Positions 7,701-15,514 of a DNA stretch of 64,000 bases are shown in pieces. Numbering within the stretch: position 1 is the first letter of the stretch; every line of letters starts with the position of its first letter. The position numbers and the translations under genes were made by a program. The stretch lies in contig NZ_JACSQA010000007.1 in the NCBI RefSeq assembly GCF_014836845.1, positions 48,011 through 112,010 of the forward strand, given 5' to 3'. The notes beneath the pieces were generated by a model that saw only the letters and a list, made by a program, of their open reading frames with translations, did not search any database and had not been told where the DNA came from. Source of the stretch: Ureibacillus galli (GTDB taxonomy: Bacteria; Bacillota; Bacilli; Bacillales_A; Planococcaceae).

Positions 7701-9467
7701 TTAAATTTTTAAAAACAAATTATATATAGGCCATTTTAAAACTTCAGATTTTTCATTTACTTCCATTCTATTTAATAATCTTTCTGCAGGTTTTTTTAGT
7801 CCTAAAATAACATTCGCAACAAAATTCATCTGTAGATTGTCACCATTTTCTAATAAATCATATAAAAAATCTTCTTCACATGGTTCTAACTGTTGGGAAT
7901 ATCTCTTTTTAACTTGAAGCAAATTTAACTTAGCAATACTATTATCAGAATTATTTTCAATGAGACCATTTAAGAGATTTTCAGCTAATTCTAGATATTT
8001 AATATCTTCTTTTTCATCGTATATAGAAATTAAGTCTAGTGCAATTTGATTATTAACATCTAAAGATCTATCATGTCGTTCTGGATCAAATGATTTTCTG
8101 TAAATTTCATAATTGAAATTATCTAGAGTTAATAAATCCTGTATAGTATATGGATTAAATATACTGACATTGTAAAAATCATCTGTATTAGGATTAAACT
8201 CTCCAGAATTTTTAGGAATAAAAGCTGCTAATTTATCGAAAATATCTTCATCAAATATATTATAGAAAACATTATCTTTATTATCTTTAAATAGCAATAA
8301 AGTAATGTATTCTGACAATTTTAGCCGCACCACTACTTCCTGTTCAATGTCAGTCTCAGAATTGATTGTCTCATACTTTTTTTCTTTAAAGACATCAAAA
8401 ATTGCGTTAAATAGAATATCTAAATTTTCATTTTCATTAAATTTATAATCACCTGAAAGTCCAACTCTTTCACAAATACTTAATAGTTCTTCATACCGTT
8501 GTATTTCTTCAACAATATCTTGAAATTTGTCTCTTTTATTTATTGAAGCGTTTATCTTATATATTGTTAATGGTAATTTTTCATTATCTAACATATATTT
8601 CAGAACTTTTAAAGAAGTTAGAAATGAATTTATGCTTATTAATTTACCTAGCTTTAATTTCCCCGTTTTCTTATCTTTAGAAAATTCGAATTTAAGTGTA
8701 TCTTCTATGGAAAGTGTTGTTTCATTTCGCGAATCAGTAATATTATATTTAATATTTAATTTCTCTCCATCAATTATTACTTGTTCTTCCCCTTTTAAGT
8801 TTATAGCAGCAGGAACCATTGCTTCTAAAGGAAATTCGATGTCATCTTCAATTCCATATATGTAACCTACATTATCAAAAAGGTTAAAATCTTTTGATTC
8901 ATTTTGTAAAATACTATACTCAATTTTATACTTTTTGAATTCTCTATTTTTACTTTGTTCAATAAAATGATTAGGTTGTTTCTTAACATTCTTCATTTGC
9001 AATCTACATATATTTTCCAAGTAACCATCTTGAAGGAATTTAAAATCAATCGTTATTGAATCTGTATTTTTCCTTTCAATAATGCCTAATAATCGTTCAA
9101 TATCAAGTGGAGTAAGAGCGTTATAAAATGTCTGCATCCTTTTACTTTTTTTATTTATTGAAACTACTAAGTATAGAACCCCTTCTCCCATCTTTTTATA
9201 AACTTCTAAATCAGATTTTTCTATAGAATGAGAAATTTTTCCGTTAGCTTTAATCTTTTTAAATCTAGTTGTCCCCTTTATTTGTACCCTTACACTACCC
9301 ACTATATTTTCTTTCTTTAACTCATTTGAATTATATACAATTATTTCTCCATCAAAACTTGGACTTTTATCATTAAACTTTACTTCACTAACTAAATGAT
9401 AAGGTTCTTGCAAAATGATTCTATTAACTTCTAAACAAGCTAAATGTTCAATAATTAACGTATCCAT
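7701..9467 (-). CDS. Large accessory protein with a possible DUF4365-like nuclease N-terminus
   Basis: A 588-residue protein from the ATG at 9467 (after AAGGTGATTTTA). Residues ~1-70 read like the PD-(D/E)xK-type DUF4365 domain: a helix with Glu (IIEHLACLEVNRI), then SPSFDGEIIVY (Asp39) and VRVQIKGTT (Gln62, Lys64). The remaining ~500 residues are unassigned: a beta-rich middle, then a helical C-terminal half that looks like TPR-type repeats (YDEKEDIKYLELAENLLNGL, then AKLNLLQVKKR). There is no signal peptide or membrane helix. It is monocistronic, very AT-rich, and sits between the lysis genes and attL, where prophages usually carry cargo. A defence role is inference from motif and position only. 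Confidence 0.5.
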   Translation of the reverse strand: MDTLIIEHLACLEVNRIILQEPYHLVSEVKFNDKSPSFDGEIIVYNSNELKKENIVGSVRVQIKGTTRFKKIKANGKISHSIEKSDLEVYKKMGEGVLYLVVSINKKSKRMQTFYNALTPLDIERLLGIIERKNTDSITIDFKFLQDGYLENICRLQMKNVKKQPNHFIEQSKNREFKKYKIEYSILQNESKDFNLFDNVGYIYGIEDDIEFPLEAMVPAAINLKGEEQVIIDGEKLNIKYNITDSRNETTLSIEDTLKFEFSKDKKTGKLKLGKLISINSFLTSLKVLKYMLDNEKLPLTIYKINASINKRDKFQDIVEEIQRYEELLSICERVGLSGDYKFNENENLDILFNAIFDVFKEKKYETINSETDIEQEVVVRLKLSEYITLLLFKDNKDNVFYNIFDEDIFDKLAAFIPKNSGEFNPNTDDFYNVSIFNPYTIQDLLTLDNFNYEIYRKSFDPERHDRSLDVNNQIALDLISIYDEKEDIKYLELAENLLNGLIENNSDNSIAKLNLLQVKKRYSQQLEPCEEDFLYDLLENGDNLQMNFVANVILGLKKPAERLLNRMEVNEKSEVLKWPIYNLFLKI

Positions 9468-9639
9468 TAAAATCACCTTCTACATAAAAGTTAACTACCT
9501 TTATTTTCTTATATTAATAGTACATTAATTATAAAAATTCGCCATTGAAATAACTAAAATATATAAACAATCAAGTTCTTTCACCTACTATTTTTTAGTG
9601 AAAAAACTTTGGTTTTTCGCTATTTACATATGGAAATTA

Positions 9640-9668
9640 TTGACATTTTATAAACCATGGTATATAAT
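9640..9668 (+). promoter_or_regulatory. Consensus sigma-A promoter of the small-protein operon
   Basis: TTGACA (9640-9645), a spacer of exactly 17 bp, then TATAAT (9663-9668): a perfect vegetative promoter. It is 27 bp upstream of the first small gene and drives the plus strand, against the flow of the surrounding phage genes. Confidence 0.85.
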
Positions 9669-9694
9669 TAAAGTATAGAAAGGAGGTGATAATA

Positions 9695-9817
9695 ATGAGT
9701 CGAATGGAAAGAAGAAGACAAGAAAAAGAGCTTCAAAAAGAAAAAGCAATGATAACGATAGCGGTCACTAACGTTATCACTGCAATTGTAAATTTCCTAA
9801 AAGCTTTACTGGGCTAA
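9695..9817 (+). CDS. Small basic/amphipathic protein (40 aa)
   Basis: The ATG follows a perfect AAAGGAGGTGATAATA. The product has a very basic N-terminus (MSRMERRRQEKELQKEK) and a hydrophobic C-terminal helix (ITIAVTNVITAIVNFLKALL), the layout of a membrane-associated peptide. It is the first gene behind the consensus promoter. Function is unknown; membrane-active peptide, phage moron or toxin are all possible. Confidence 0.65.
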   Translation: MSRMERRRQEKELQKEKAMITIAVTNVITAIVNFLKALLG

Positions 9818-9824
9818 GGAAATC

Positions 9825-9847
9825 GGGTAGAGGGGAAACCCTCTCCC
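9825..9847 (+). other. Strong RNA hairpin between the first two small genes
   Basis: GGGTAGAGGG-GAAA-CCCTCTCCC forms a nine-pair stem with one bulged T and a GAAA tetraloop. There is no T run after it, so it is not a normal terminator. It may stabilise the mRNA or attenuate expression of the next gene. Confidence 0.6.
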
Positions 9848-9883
9848 AACTCATATTATACAAAATTTGAAAGGATGATGCAC

Positions 9884-9955
9884 ATGAAATACAAAATCTT
9901 AGTATTCATTTCAATCATCGCTTTGATTCTATCCGTTATCACTTTGTTTTTATAA
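9884..9955 (+). CDS. Very small hydrophobic peptide (23 aa)
   Basis: ATG after AAAGGATGATGCAC. The peptide has a short basic start (MKYK) and a single 18-19-residue hydrophobic helix ending in ITLFL. This is the size and layout of type I toxin-like or other single-helix membrane peptides. No antisense RNA gene is evident. The ribosome binding site and operon position support it, but coding potential is hard to judge at this length. Confidence 0.45.
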   Translation: MKYKILVFISIIALILSVITLFL

Positions 9956-10033
9956 TTTAAAATAAATCCATTCGGCTCGCTACGATTATTATAAAGACCA
10001 CGATCTAAAATTTAAAATGGGGAGGGATAAATA

Positions 10034-10225
10034 ATGACTGAAAATAAGACATCTGAAGCGCAAAAAAGAGCAACTCAAGCTTATAGGGAAAGAAACAGGG
10101 AAAAAGCTCGAAAACAAAGTGCGAAGAGTTCAGCTAGAACATTTATTAACAAATACGGTGATATAGAGGAATTGATAGAGTTGAAATTATTAATTGAAAA
10201 AAGAATTGAAGAACTATCCGAATAA
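10034..10225 (+). CDS. Small charged phage protein (63 aa)
   Basis: The ATG follows GGGGAGGGATAAATA. The product is highly charged and probably all helical: an Arg/Lys-rich first half (QAYRERNREKARKQSAK) and an acidic C-terminal helix (IEELIELKLLIEKRIEEL) suited to dimerisation. It might bind nucleic acid, but I assign no family. It is the last gene of the three-gene plus-strand operon, and a strong terminator follows. Confidence 0.65.
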   Translation: MTENKTSEAQKRATQAYRERNREKARKQSAKSSARTFINKYGDIEELIELKLLIEKRIEELSE

Positions 10226-10230
10226 ACGAA

Positions 10231-10265
10231 AAAACCGCCCTCCACAAATTAAGGAAGGCGGTTTT
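10231..10265. terminator. Bidirectional terminator between the small-protein operon and the cupin gene
   Basis: Stem AAAACCGCC / GGCGGTTTT with an additional TCC/GGA inner stem and A/T tracts on both sides, between converging genes. Confidence 0.85.
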
Positions 10266-10283
10266 AATTTTGATTTACCATTT

Positions 10284-10847
10284 TTAATGTTCAGTTTCAA
10301 TTGCTTCTGCTTTTGTGGTATGCACAGTACCGAATGGATGATTAGGTGGAGCATATATTGTATAAAGTTTTAGTGGGGTATTACCTATATTTGTTAAGTT
10401 ATGCCAGGTTCTTGCAGGTACCATTATAGCTGAATCTTCGTATACATTTCTTTTAAATGATAAATTATCTTTACTCTTGCCCATTTGGACAATTCCTTGC
10501 CCCTGTTCAATACGTAAAAATTGGTCAACATCGGGATGGATTTCTAGACCAATATCTTCTCCTGGATTCAAGCTCATTAATGCAACCTGTAAATGGTCCC
10601 CCGTCCATAAAACAGTACGATAATTATTATTTTGCTCTGATGCTTCATTAATATTAATAACAAAAGGATTTGCACCATAGTCTTTTAAAGCTATTCTATT
10701 ACTAAAAAGGTGATTATAATTTAAACGATTTCTTCCCATTATGTCATTGTTATAGGGATAGTAATGCATTTCTCCACCAAAATTATCTATTCTAGGATTA
10801 CCGTAGTACATGTTATGGTATGGATAACCATACGGATAATAATACAT
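10284..10847 (-). CDS. Cupin-domain protein with a Tyr-rich N-terminus
   Basis: A 187-residue protein starting 8 nt after AGGAAAGGG. Residues 1-35 are extremely Tyr/Pro/Asn/Gly-rich (MYYYPYGYPYHNMYYG), as in spore-coat or surface proteins. Residues ~75-170 form a single cupin beta barrel with a likely metal site: His and Asp in EIHPDVDQFLRIEQG and a second His in PARTWHNLTN. It is not a structural phage gene. It sits alone between the lysis cassette and the left-end accessory genes, so it is a candidate lysogenic-conversion gene, perhaps spore-related. The substrate is unknown. Confidence 0.75.
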   Translation of the reverse strand: MYYYPYGYPYHNMYYGNPRIDNFGGEMHYYPYNNDIMGRNRLNYNHLFSNRIALKDYGANPFVININEASEQNNNYRTVLWTGDHLQVALMSLNPGEDIGLEIHPDVDQFLRIEQGQGIVQMGKSKDNLSFKRNVYEDSAIMVPARTWHNLTNIGNTPLKLYTIYAPPNHPFGTVHTTKAEAIETEH

Positions 10848-11051
10848 CTATTCAACCCTTTCCTAAATACTTCATAATATCATATGCTTTTATCTGAGAA
10901 ATGTCCTTAATAGACTATTAGGTGATAGGAAACAAAAAATGACCAGCCTCACAACTAATCGATATGCTCCCCATTATGTAGACAGATTAAAAAATATATC
11001 TATTTATCTATTGGAGAGCCTATCAATTACGTGAATACCTGTTCTTTATCC

Positions 11052-11981
11052 TTAAAATTTACCGTTGTTCAAAGCTTTCTGCATGGCTTTTACTACATTG
11101 GAAGGATAACTTACCTTTCCATCTTGAATAGTTCCTAAACGTTTCTGTAAAGCTTTAATCATCTGGGAAGGACAACTAATTACACCGTCTACTGTTGTTC
11201 TCAAATCCTTTTGCATAGCACGAATTAATTTACTGCCACCAGTACCGTAACGAACCGAAGGGATGTTCTTTGTAGTAGCATTTTTCGGTTGACCACTGAT
11301 TACACCATCTACAGTTGTACCATAGTGACGTTGTAATGCTCTTGTTGTTGCTGGTCCCCAATAACCATCTTCAGCTAGTTTCTCCTTTTTAGTTGTGGAA
11401 GGCTTAGAAGGTTGGATAGGTTTTGATACTTTTTCATCGTTGACCAATTCATTGTCAGATACAATTGTTCCACTTCCAATAGTTTCAACTTCATCAGTTA
11501 AATACTTATAAAACTCAAACCATTCAGTCCACTTTTTATCCTTGTTCAGATATTGAGGACAGTTTTTACCTGAAGCATCAAAATGACGAACAATATTTTC
11601 GTTTGGATTATTGTATTTACTTTGAAGTAACTTCACTAACCATTTTGTATTTGCCTTTGTTTCAGGGTGAATAGTTCCGTCTTTTTCTACAATCATTTCG
11701 AGACCGATTGAATTATGATTATTAATACCGTCATCTAAATCATTCTTATCGTCACCAACATGCCAAGCACAATCATTGTCATCTACCACTTGCCAAATGC
11801 TTGTGCGATCAATGAAGTAATGGGCACTTGCACCACGGTATGCATTACTAAAGTATTTAGCATTAGCTTCCGCCGTTTGACCCTTTACACCAACATCGTG
11901 GATAACTATATACTTCTTCTTATTTCCACCTTTCCAACAATTGAAAGGAGTTAATCTTTTTTGTATTGTATTAACAACCAT
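11052..11981 (-). CDS. Phage endolysin, N-acetylmuramoyl-L-alanine amidase
   Basis: 309 residues. Residues ~20-165 form an Amidase_2 (PGRP-type) domain with zinc-ligand positions in YIVIHDVGV, AWHVGDD and NIVRHFDASGKNCP. Residues ~200-309 are three or four short repeats built around LIRAMQKDL / MIKALQKRLG / VVKAMQKAL plus TTVDGVIS, which look like a repeat-type wall-binding domain. No signal peptide is present, so export depends on the holin just upstream. It cuts the amide bond between MurNAc and the stem peptide at lysis. Confidence 0.9.
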   Translation of the reverse strand: MVVNTIQKRLTPFNCWKGGNKKKYIVIHDVGVKGQTAEANAKYFSNAYRGASAHYFIDRTSIWQVVDDNDCAWHVGDDKNDLDDGINNHNSIGLEMIVEKDGTIHPETKANTKWLVKLLQSKYNNPNENIVRHFDASGKNCPQYLNKDKKWTEWFEFYKYLTDEVETIGSGTIVSDNELVNDEKVSKPIQPSKPSTTKKEKLAEDGYWGPATTRALQRHYGTTVDGVISGQPKNATTKNIPSVRYGTGGSKLIRAMQKDLRTTVDGVISCPSQMIKALQKRLGTIQDGKVSYPSNVVKAMQKALNNGKF

Positions 11982-12256
11982 TATTTTTCACCGTCCTCTA
12001 AATCGTCTCTTGGTTTGTTGTAACCAAGAGCTTGTTCACTATCTCCTAATCCACTTGTAGTTGGGTCTTGCACAATACCGATTAGCACTAAAATCGATAA
12101 AACGGTATTAAAAATAGCGGTAGCCTGTTCGCTAACCGCTTCTGATAATCCGTATCCAAATAAGTCTACTACTTGTTGAACTAGTAATAATACCAATGCA
12201 AATGCCGAAACTAAAAATGATTTACTTTGTAATCTTACTTTCCAGTTAATTTTCAT
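11981..12256 (-). CDS. Phage holin, phi LC3-like
   Basis: 91 residues starting MKINWKVRLQSKSF. Two hydrophobic helices (FLVSAFALVLLLVQQVVDLF and AIFNTVLSILVLIGIV) are separated by an amphipathic turn, followed by a PTTSGLGDSEQALGY segment and an acidic tail. This is the classic phi LC3-type layout. It sits directly upstream of the amidase (1-bp overlap) and would form the membrane lesions that time lysis. Confidence 0.85.
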   Translation of the reverse strand: MKINWKVRLQSKSFLVSAFALVLLLVQQVVDLFGYGLSEAVSEQATAIFNTVLSILVLIGIVQDPTTSGLGDSEQALGYNKPRDDLEDGEK

Positions 12257-12488
12257 ATTTATGTTCCTCCTTTGTTCTTACACCTGTTACTGTTTCAAGT
12301 ACCACTATACGAATCTCATGATCGTTAATTTTCATTTTGGATTCTTTTGTTGTAGAATTTAATTCTTTGATATTTTCATTGAGTAAAAGAATGTTTTTGT
12401 TTAAGTTGTACGTAATACGCCAAATAAATAGGAGCCCTCCACAGAGAGCTCCTACAATCGGCAACCAATCATTAATCGTTTGAATCAT
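12246..12488 (-). CDS. Small membrane protein of the lysis cassette
   Basis: 80 residues: one N-terminal membrane helix (WLPIVGALCGGLLFIWRIT) followed by a coiled-coil-like soluble domain (LNKNILLLNENIKELNSTT). It overlaps the holin start by 11 bp. The topology fits a holin accessory, XhlA-like or antiholin-like protein. Which of these cannot be decided from sequence. Confidence 0.6.
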   Translation of the reverse strand: MIQTINDWLPIVGALCGGLLFIWRITYNLNKNILLLNENIKELNSTTKESKMKINDHEIRIVVLETVTGVRTKEEHKYEN

Positions 12489-12544
12489 TTAGGCACCGTC
12501 CTTATTGCATATTAAAAACCCTCCACAATGAAAGGCATAATAAA

Positions 12545-12572
12545 AACGCACTCATCATCCTTTGAGTACGTT
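12545..12572 (-). terminator. Terminator after the tail-fibre transcription unit
   Basis: Arms AACGTACTC and GAGTGCGTT on the minus strand, then a TTTTATT tract. It separates the fibre genes from the lysis cassette. Confidence 0.65.
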
Positions 12573-12574
12573 TG

Positions 12575-12715
12575 TTATTTTAACGCTAGTATTTGTAATC
12601 GTTCTTCGTCATTGATACGACCAAGTTCAACTAATTTAATTAATTCAGCTTCACTAAATCCTCCTAATAAATATTGATTTTTAATGTAAGTGTATAGTGA
12701 TGAATGTTGTTCCAT
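12575..12715 (-). CDS. XkdX-like small tail protein (46 aa)
   Basis: The ATG at 12715 follows AGGGGG. The short product contains YTYIKNQYLLGGFSEAELIKL and VELGRINDEERLQIL, the pattern of the XkdX family found just after the tail-fibre genes of Bacillus phages. It is 46 residues, near the family's usual length of about 50. It follows the fibre-associated gene by one base. The exact role in the virion is unknown. Confidence 0.75.
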   Translation of the reverse strand: MEQHSSLYTYIKNQYLLGGFSEAELIKLVELGRINDEERLQILALK

Positions 12716-12716
12716 A

Positions 12717-13094
12717 TTAGATTCCCCCTAATAACATTGAATTTACTACTGCTTCTAATTGCTTAACTCTTTCTTCTAAAGTAAGGTTAGGCTTAGGATT
12801 CTTAATAGCCTCTAGCTCTTCTTCAGTAATAGCATCAATCCATTGACCATTAACAAATTGAGGCTTGTAAATTGGTTGAGGGAGAGGTAGCGTAGTACAG
12901 TCTGAAGGTATAGGCTGATCTCCCGGGACAAATAGGTCCTCCATATAGAATCCATTATCGTCAAATCGATGTACTAAAATATCCGGTATCCTAGGTAGTT
13001 CTGGTTCGGATATTTCTTCTACTGGATGCTCCACAGTAGTATCTTCTGTGGGAACTTCTTCTTCAATAGTTTCTTGATTTAATTCTTCCATCAT
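12717..13094 (-). CDS. Tail-fibre-associated protein (125 aa)
   Basis: Has an acidic, Glu-rich N-terminus (residues 1-30). The middle, RFDDNGFYMEDLFVPGDQ, followed by VNGQWIDAITEEELEAI, resembles the XkdW/tail-fibre accessory proteins encoded next to Bacillus phage fibres. The C-terminus is a coiled-coil-like LTLEERVKQLEAVV. It overlaps the fibre stop by 4 bp. A fibre chaperone or minor fibre component is an inference from context. Confidence 0.6.
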   Translation of the reverse strand: MMEELNQETIEEEVPTEDTTVEHPVEEISEPELPRIPDILVHRFDDNGFYMEDLFVPGDQPIPSDCTTLPLPQPIYKPQFVNGQWIDAITEEELEAIKNPKPNLTLEERVKQLEAVVNSMLLGGI

Positions 13095-14860
13095 CCGAAT
13101 GCTACCTCCTCTACGCTGTAAATAAAGTGGAACTCCCAGAAGGTATTAGAGTTCACATTGAACTGCCCGTCGTTCGTATTCTCCATGATTAAATCCCCGT
13201 TTGTCATTAACTTCCATCGGGCGAATCGTGCAGTATTAACCGTAGAAGTTATTCCAGCGCAATACCTTTCCATGGGAGGTCTAAATCCTACGGGAATATT
13301 AGCGATTTTGGTGTTGGCTGCTGTAATACCTGTAACATATCCAAATATCTCAACTATCTTACCCGTCTTACGATATACAGGACGTCCTAAAGTATCATTA
13401 TAGGGAGTTACCCCATTAAGCAGCGTAATCATATAATTAGTAACTACGCTTCCTTCTTCATAAGGTCTTAACAGTCCTAGATGATCTTGCATATCTAAGA
13501 TAGTAGTATTAATAGTCCCTATCTTAGAGTTGGTATTCTCTAAGTCTACTGATCTGGCATATTCCCACCAGCTTCCCCAGGTTCCATTATTAAGATATCT
13601 CGCGAACATCCTTTGTACTGAACCCATGGATATAAAGAGCTGCATTGTGGTTGAAGAACCATATTGCATTACTATCATTGTACCTATACTAGACATAGGT
13701 TTATTGTCAATAACTCCGCTACCACAGTAATAGAATCCACTTTCTATGAGATTATTTAAGTCTGTTACTGTTGTGGTTTTTAGCCTGCCGTTATCCTGGG
13801 TAAGTTTAAACATCTGGGCTAGAGAATCCTCCCCTAACCTTTTCCATCCTCTCCAGTTTCCAGCATCTATAAAGTTTACAAACCAGTTATTGAGATAATC
13901 CACAGCTATTACCCATCCATTATTCGTATTAGTCATGTGGGCTATTCCTCTAACACTAGTAGCTCCAGGAGGATTGCCTGGGCCTCCATTAATGGAATAA
14001 AATGTATGAGCACCTATACCTCGACTTACTATAAGATCAAGAAGGTTGGTTGTTGTACTTTGATTATTGATGGTAACTCCGCCTGAATCAAGAGTAATCT
14101 TTTTCATCTGAGCTGCATTCTTAACAGCGTCTATCTTACTGTCTACGGATGCTGCAGTTTCATAGGGAGCCCAAGCTGACCATGTAGAGTTATTCTTATA
14201 ACGAGTATTCATTTTTCCATCCGCAGTTGCCCAATGAATCTGAATTGCAAAACCACTATTTCTTTCAATGTGCATTAGGGTTCCTAGTGTTGCTGGTACA
14301 TTTAATGCATCAGTACTAGTTAGATAGAATCCAGGTTCAGTAATGTCATTAGCGTCCTTACTAGAAGGAAGACCTTTAGCATGACCAGCATCCTGAGTAA
14401 GCTTAGTAAGCTGAGCGCCATTCCATCTCGTTCTTTCGGTAGAGTTGATATGAACTCCGGTATTTCCCGTATGAGAGGTAAGTCCTGATAGGATTTCATT
14501 TATAGCTGCTACCACATTAGCTTTTTGAGTGGTAGTTAAATTAGCCAGAGATCCAACTTTAATATCATCTGCAAGCTTTAAATTAGTTACAGTTTTATCC
14601 GTAATCTCGTTTGATGTTATTTTGGGGAATTGAGCTAGAGGAATCTTTTTTAATGCATCCAAAGTAGCTACCCCATTTGCAGCACCTTTTTGCTCTTTCA
14701 ATATGGTATTTAGTTGGAGTTCCTGTAAAGCTTTATAAGCTCTATTGAAAAGCCAGTTCATATGCTGAGCAGAAGGCTTCATCCCGGGTTGCCATCCGTT
14801 AGTTGTTATATCTAAGGGAGGCTCTATCCCAACTGCATTCCATATAGGTAACTGTTCCAT
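13091..14860 (-). CDS. Tail fibre / receptor-binding protein
   Basis: 589 residues. The N-terminal ~160 residues look like a baseplate-attachment and helical shaft region (PSAQHMNWLFNRAYKALQEL, then LTSHTGNTGVHINSTERTRW). At least two pyocin-knob-like modules follow (EPGFYLTSTDALNVP to NNSTWSAWAPY; ESGFYYCGSGVI to NNGTWGSWWEY). The C-terminal ~110 residues form a beta-rich tip (RKTGKIVEIFGYVTG to FWEFHFIYSVE). It sits at the end of the baseplate operon, the usual site of host-range determinants. The receptor is not predictable. Confidence 0.85.
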   Translation of the reverse strand: MEQLPIWNAVGIEPPLDITTNGWQPGMKPSAQHMNWLFNRAYKALQELQLNTILKEQKGAANGVATLDALKKIPLAQFPKITSNEITDKTVTNLKLADDIKVGSLANLTTTQKANVVAAINEILSGLTSHTGNTGVHINSTERTRWNGAQLTKLTQDAGHAKGLPSSKDANDITEPGFYLTSTDALNVPATLGTLMHIERNSGFAIQIHWATADGKMNTRYKNNSTWSAWAPYETAASVDSKIDAVKNAAQMKKITLDSGGVTINNQSTTTNLLDLIVSRGIGAHTFYSINGGPGNPPGATSVRGIAHMTNTNNGWVIAVDYLNNWFVNFIDAGNWRGWKRLGEDSLAQMFKLTQDNGRLKTTTVTDLNNLIESGFYYCGSGVIDNKPMSSIGTMIVMQYGSSTTMQLFISMGSVQRMFARYLNNGTWGSWWEYARSVDLENTNSKIGTINTTILDMQDHLGLLRPYEEGSVVTNYMITLLNGVTPYNDTLGRPVYRKTGKIVEIFGYVTGITAANTKIANIPVGFRPPMERYCAGITSTVNTARFARWKLMTNGDLIMENTNDGQFNVNSNTFWEFHFIYSVEEVAFG

Positions 14861-14872
14861 CTTAATCCCTCC

Positions 14873-15514
14873 TTAAATTGGTAATTCCTGATCTGTAGAC
14901 GGAGTATATACTGCTCCAAGATAACCTCCGATAGAAGGGGCATTCACATCTCCAAATCCTTTGGTATTATCAATAGAGTTTGTAGTATCTCCGAACTCGA
15001 AGGTACCAGTTAACTCTATGACTCCTACCTTTATTCCTGATGCTACGGTTTTCTGTACGATTCTAGCAAAGTTAGTTGGATCTAATCCTGTACTGTTTAA
15101 ATTAGCTAGTGGAAGCTGGATAATCTTTATAGCTGCTCTTTCTGGAGCTAACTTATCATCCCATTGTTCCTGAATTTTAATATCACTGTATTCACAGGAT
15201 AGTGCCATAGCGATTACTTGAATTATAGTGTTTATAGAACCATCACTTAAATTTCTAGCAATCTTAGACTTAAGTAGTATTCTGTAGACCTGGTCAGTTG
15301 CTACTCCTCTAGGTTGATTGAGGTTTGTTCCAATATCATCTAATACTAATCCCTCTGCCTTTTCTATGTCTTTCCATTCAGCCACTGTATTAACTGTTTG
15401 TTCGAGGGATAGTAACTCATCGCTAAAAATTTTAATAAGCTTACTGAGATTAGACTCAGGTCGCTTATTAAAATAATCAGAGAATCTACTGATAATCTCT
15501 TTATGACTAAACAT
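14873..15514 (-). CDS. Baseplate protein, YmfQ/DUF2612-like (Mu gp48-like)
   Basis: 213 residues. The N-terminal helical part has SLEQTVNTVAEWKDIEKAEG and LDDIGTNLNQPRG, the signature of the YmfQ/DUF2612-type protein that bridges baseplate J and the fibres. Then come an IARNLSDGSINTIIQ helix and a C-terminal beta domain. The start overlaps the baseplate J stop by 8 bp. Confidence 0.75.
   Translation of the reverse strand: MFSHKEIISRFSDYFNKRPESNLSKLIKIFSDELLSLEQTVNTVAEWKDIEKAEGLVLDDIGTNLNQPRGVATDQVYRILLKSKIARNLSDGSINTIIQVIAMALSCEYSDIKIQEQWDDKLAPERAAIKIIQLPLANLNSTGLDPTNFARIVQKTVASGIKVGVIELTGTFEFGDTTNSIDNTKGFGDVNAPSIGGYLGAVYTPSTDQELPI

Noticed and set aside
9884..9955. Classic type I toxin-antitoxin locus
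   Set aside because: The peptide looks toxin-like, but no promoter for an overlapping antisense RNA could be identified, so I list only the peptide.
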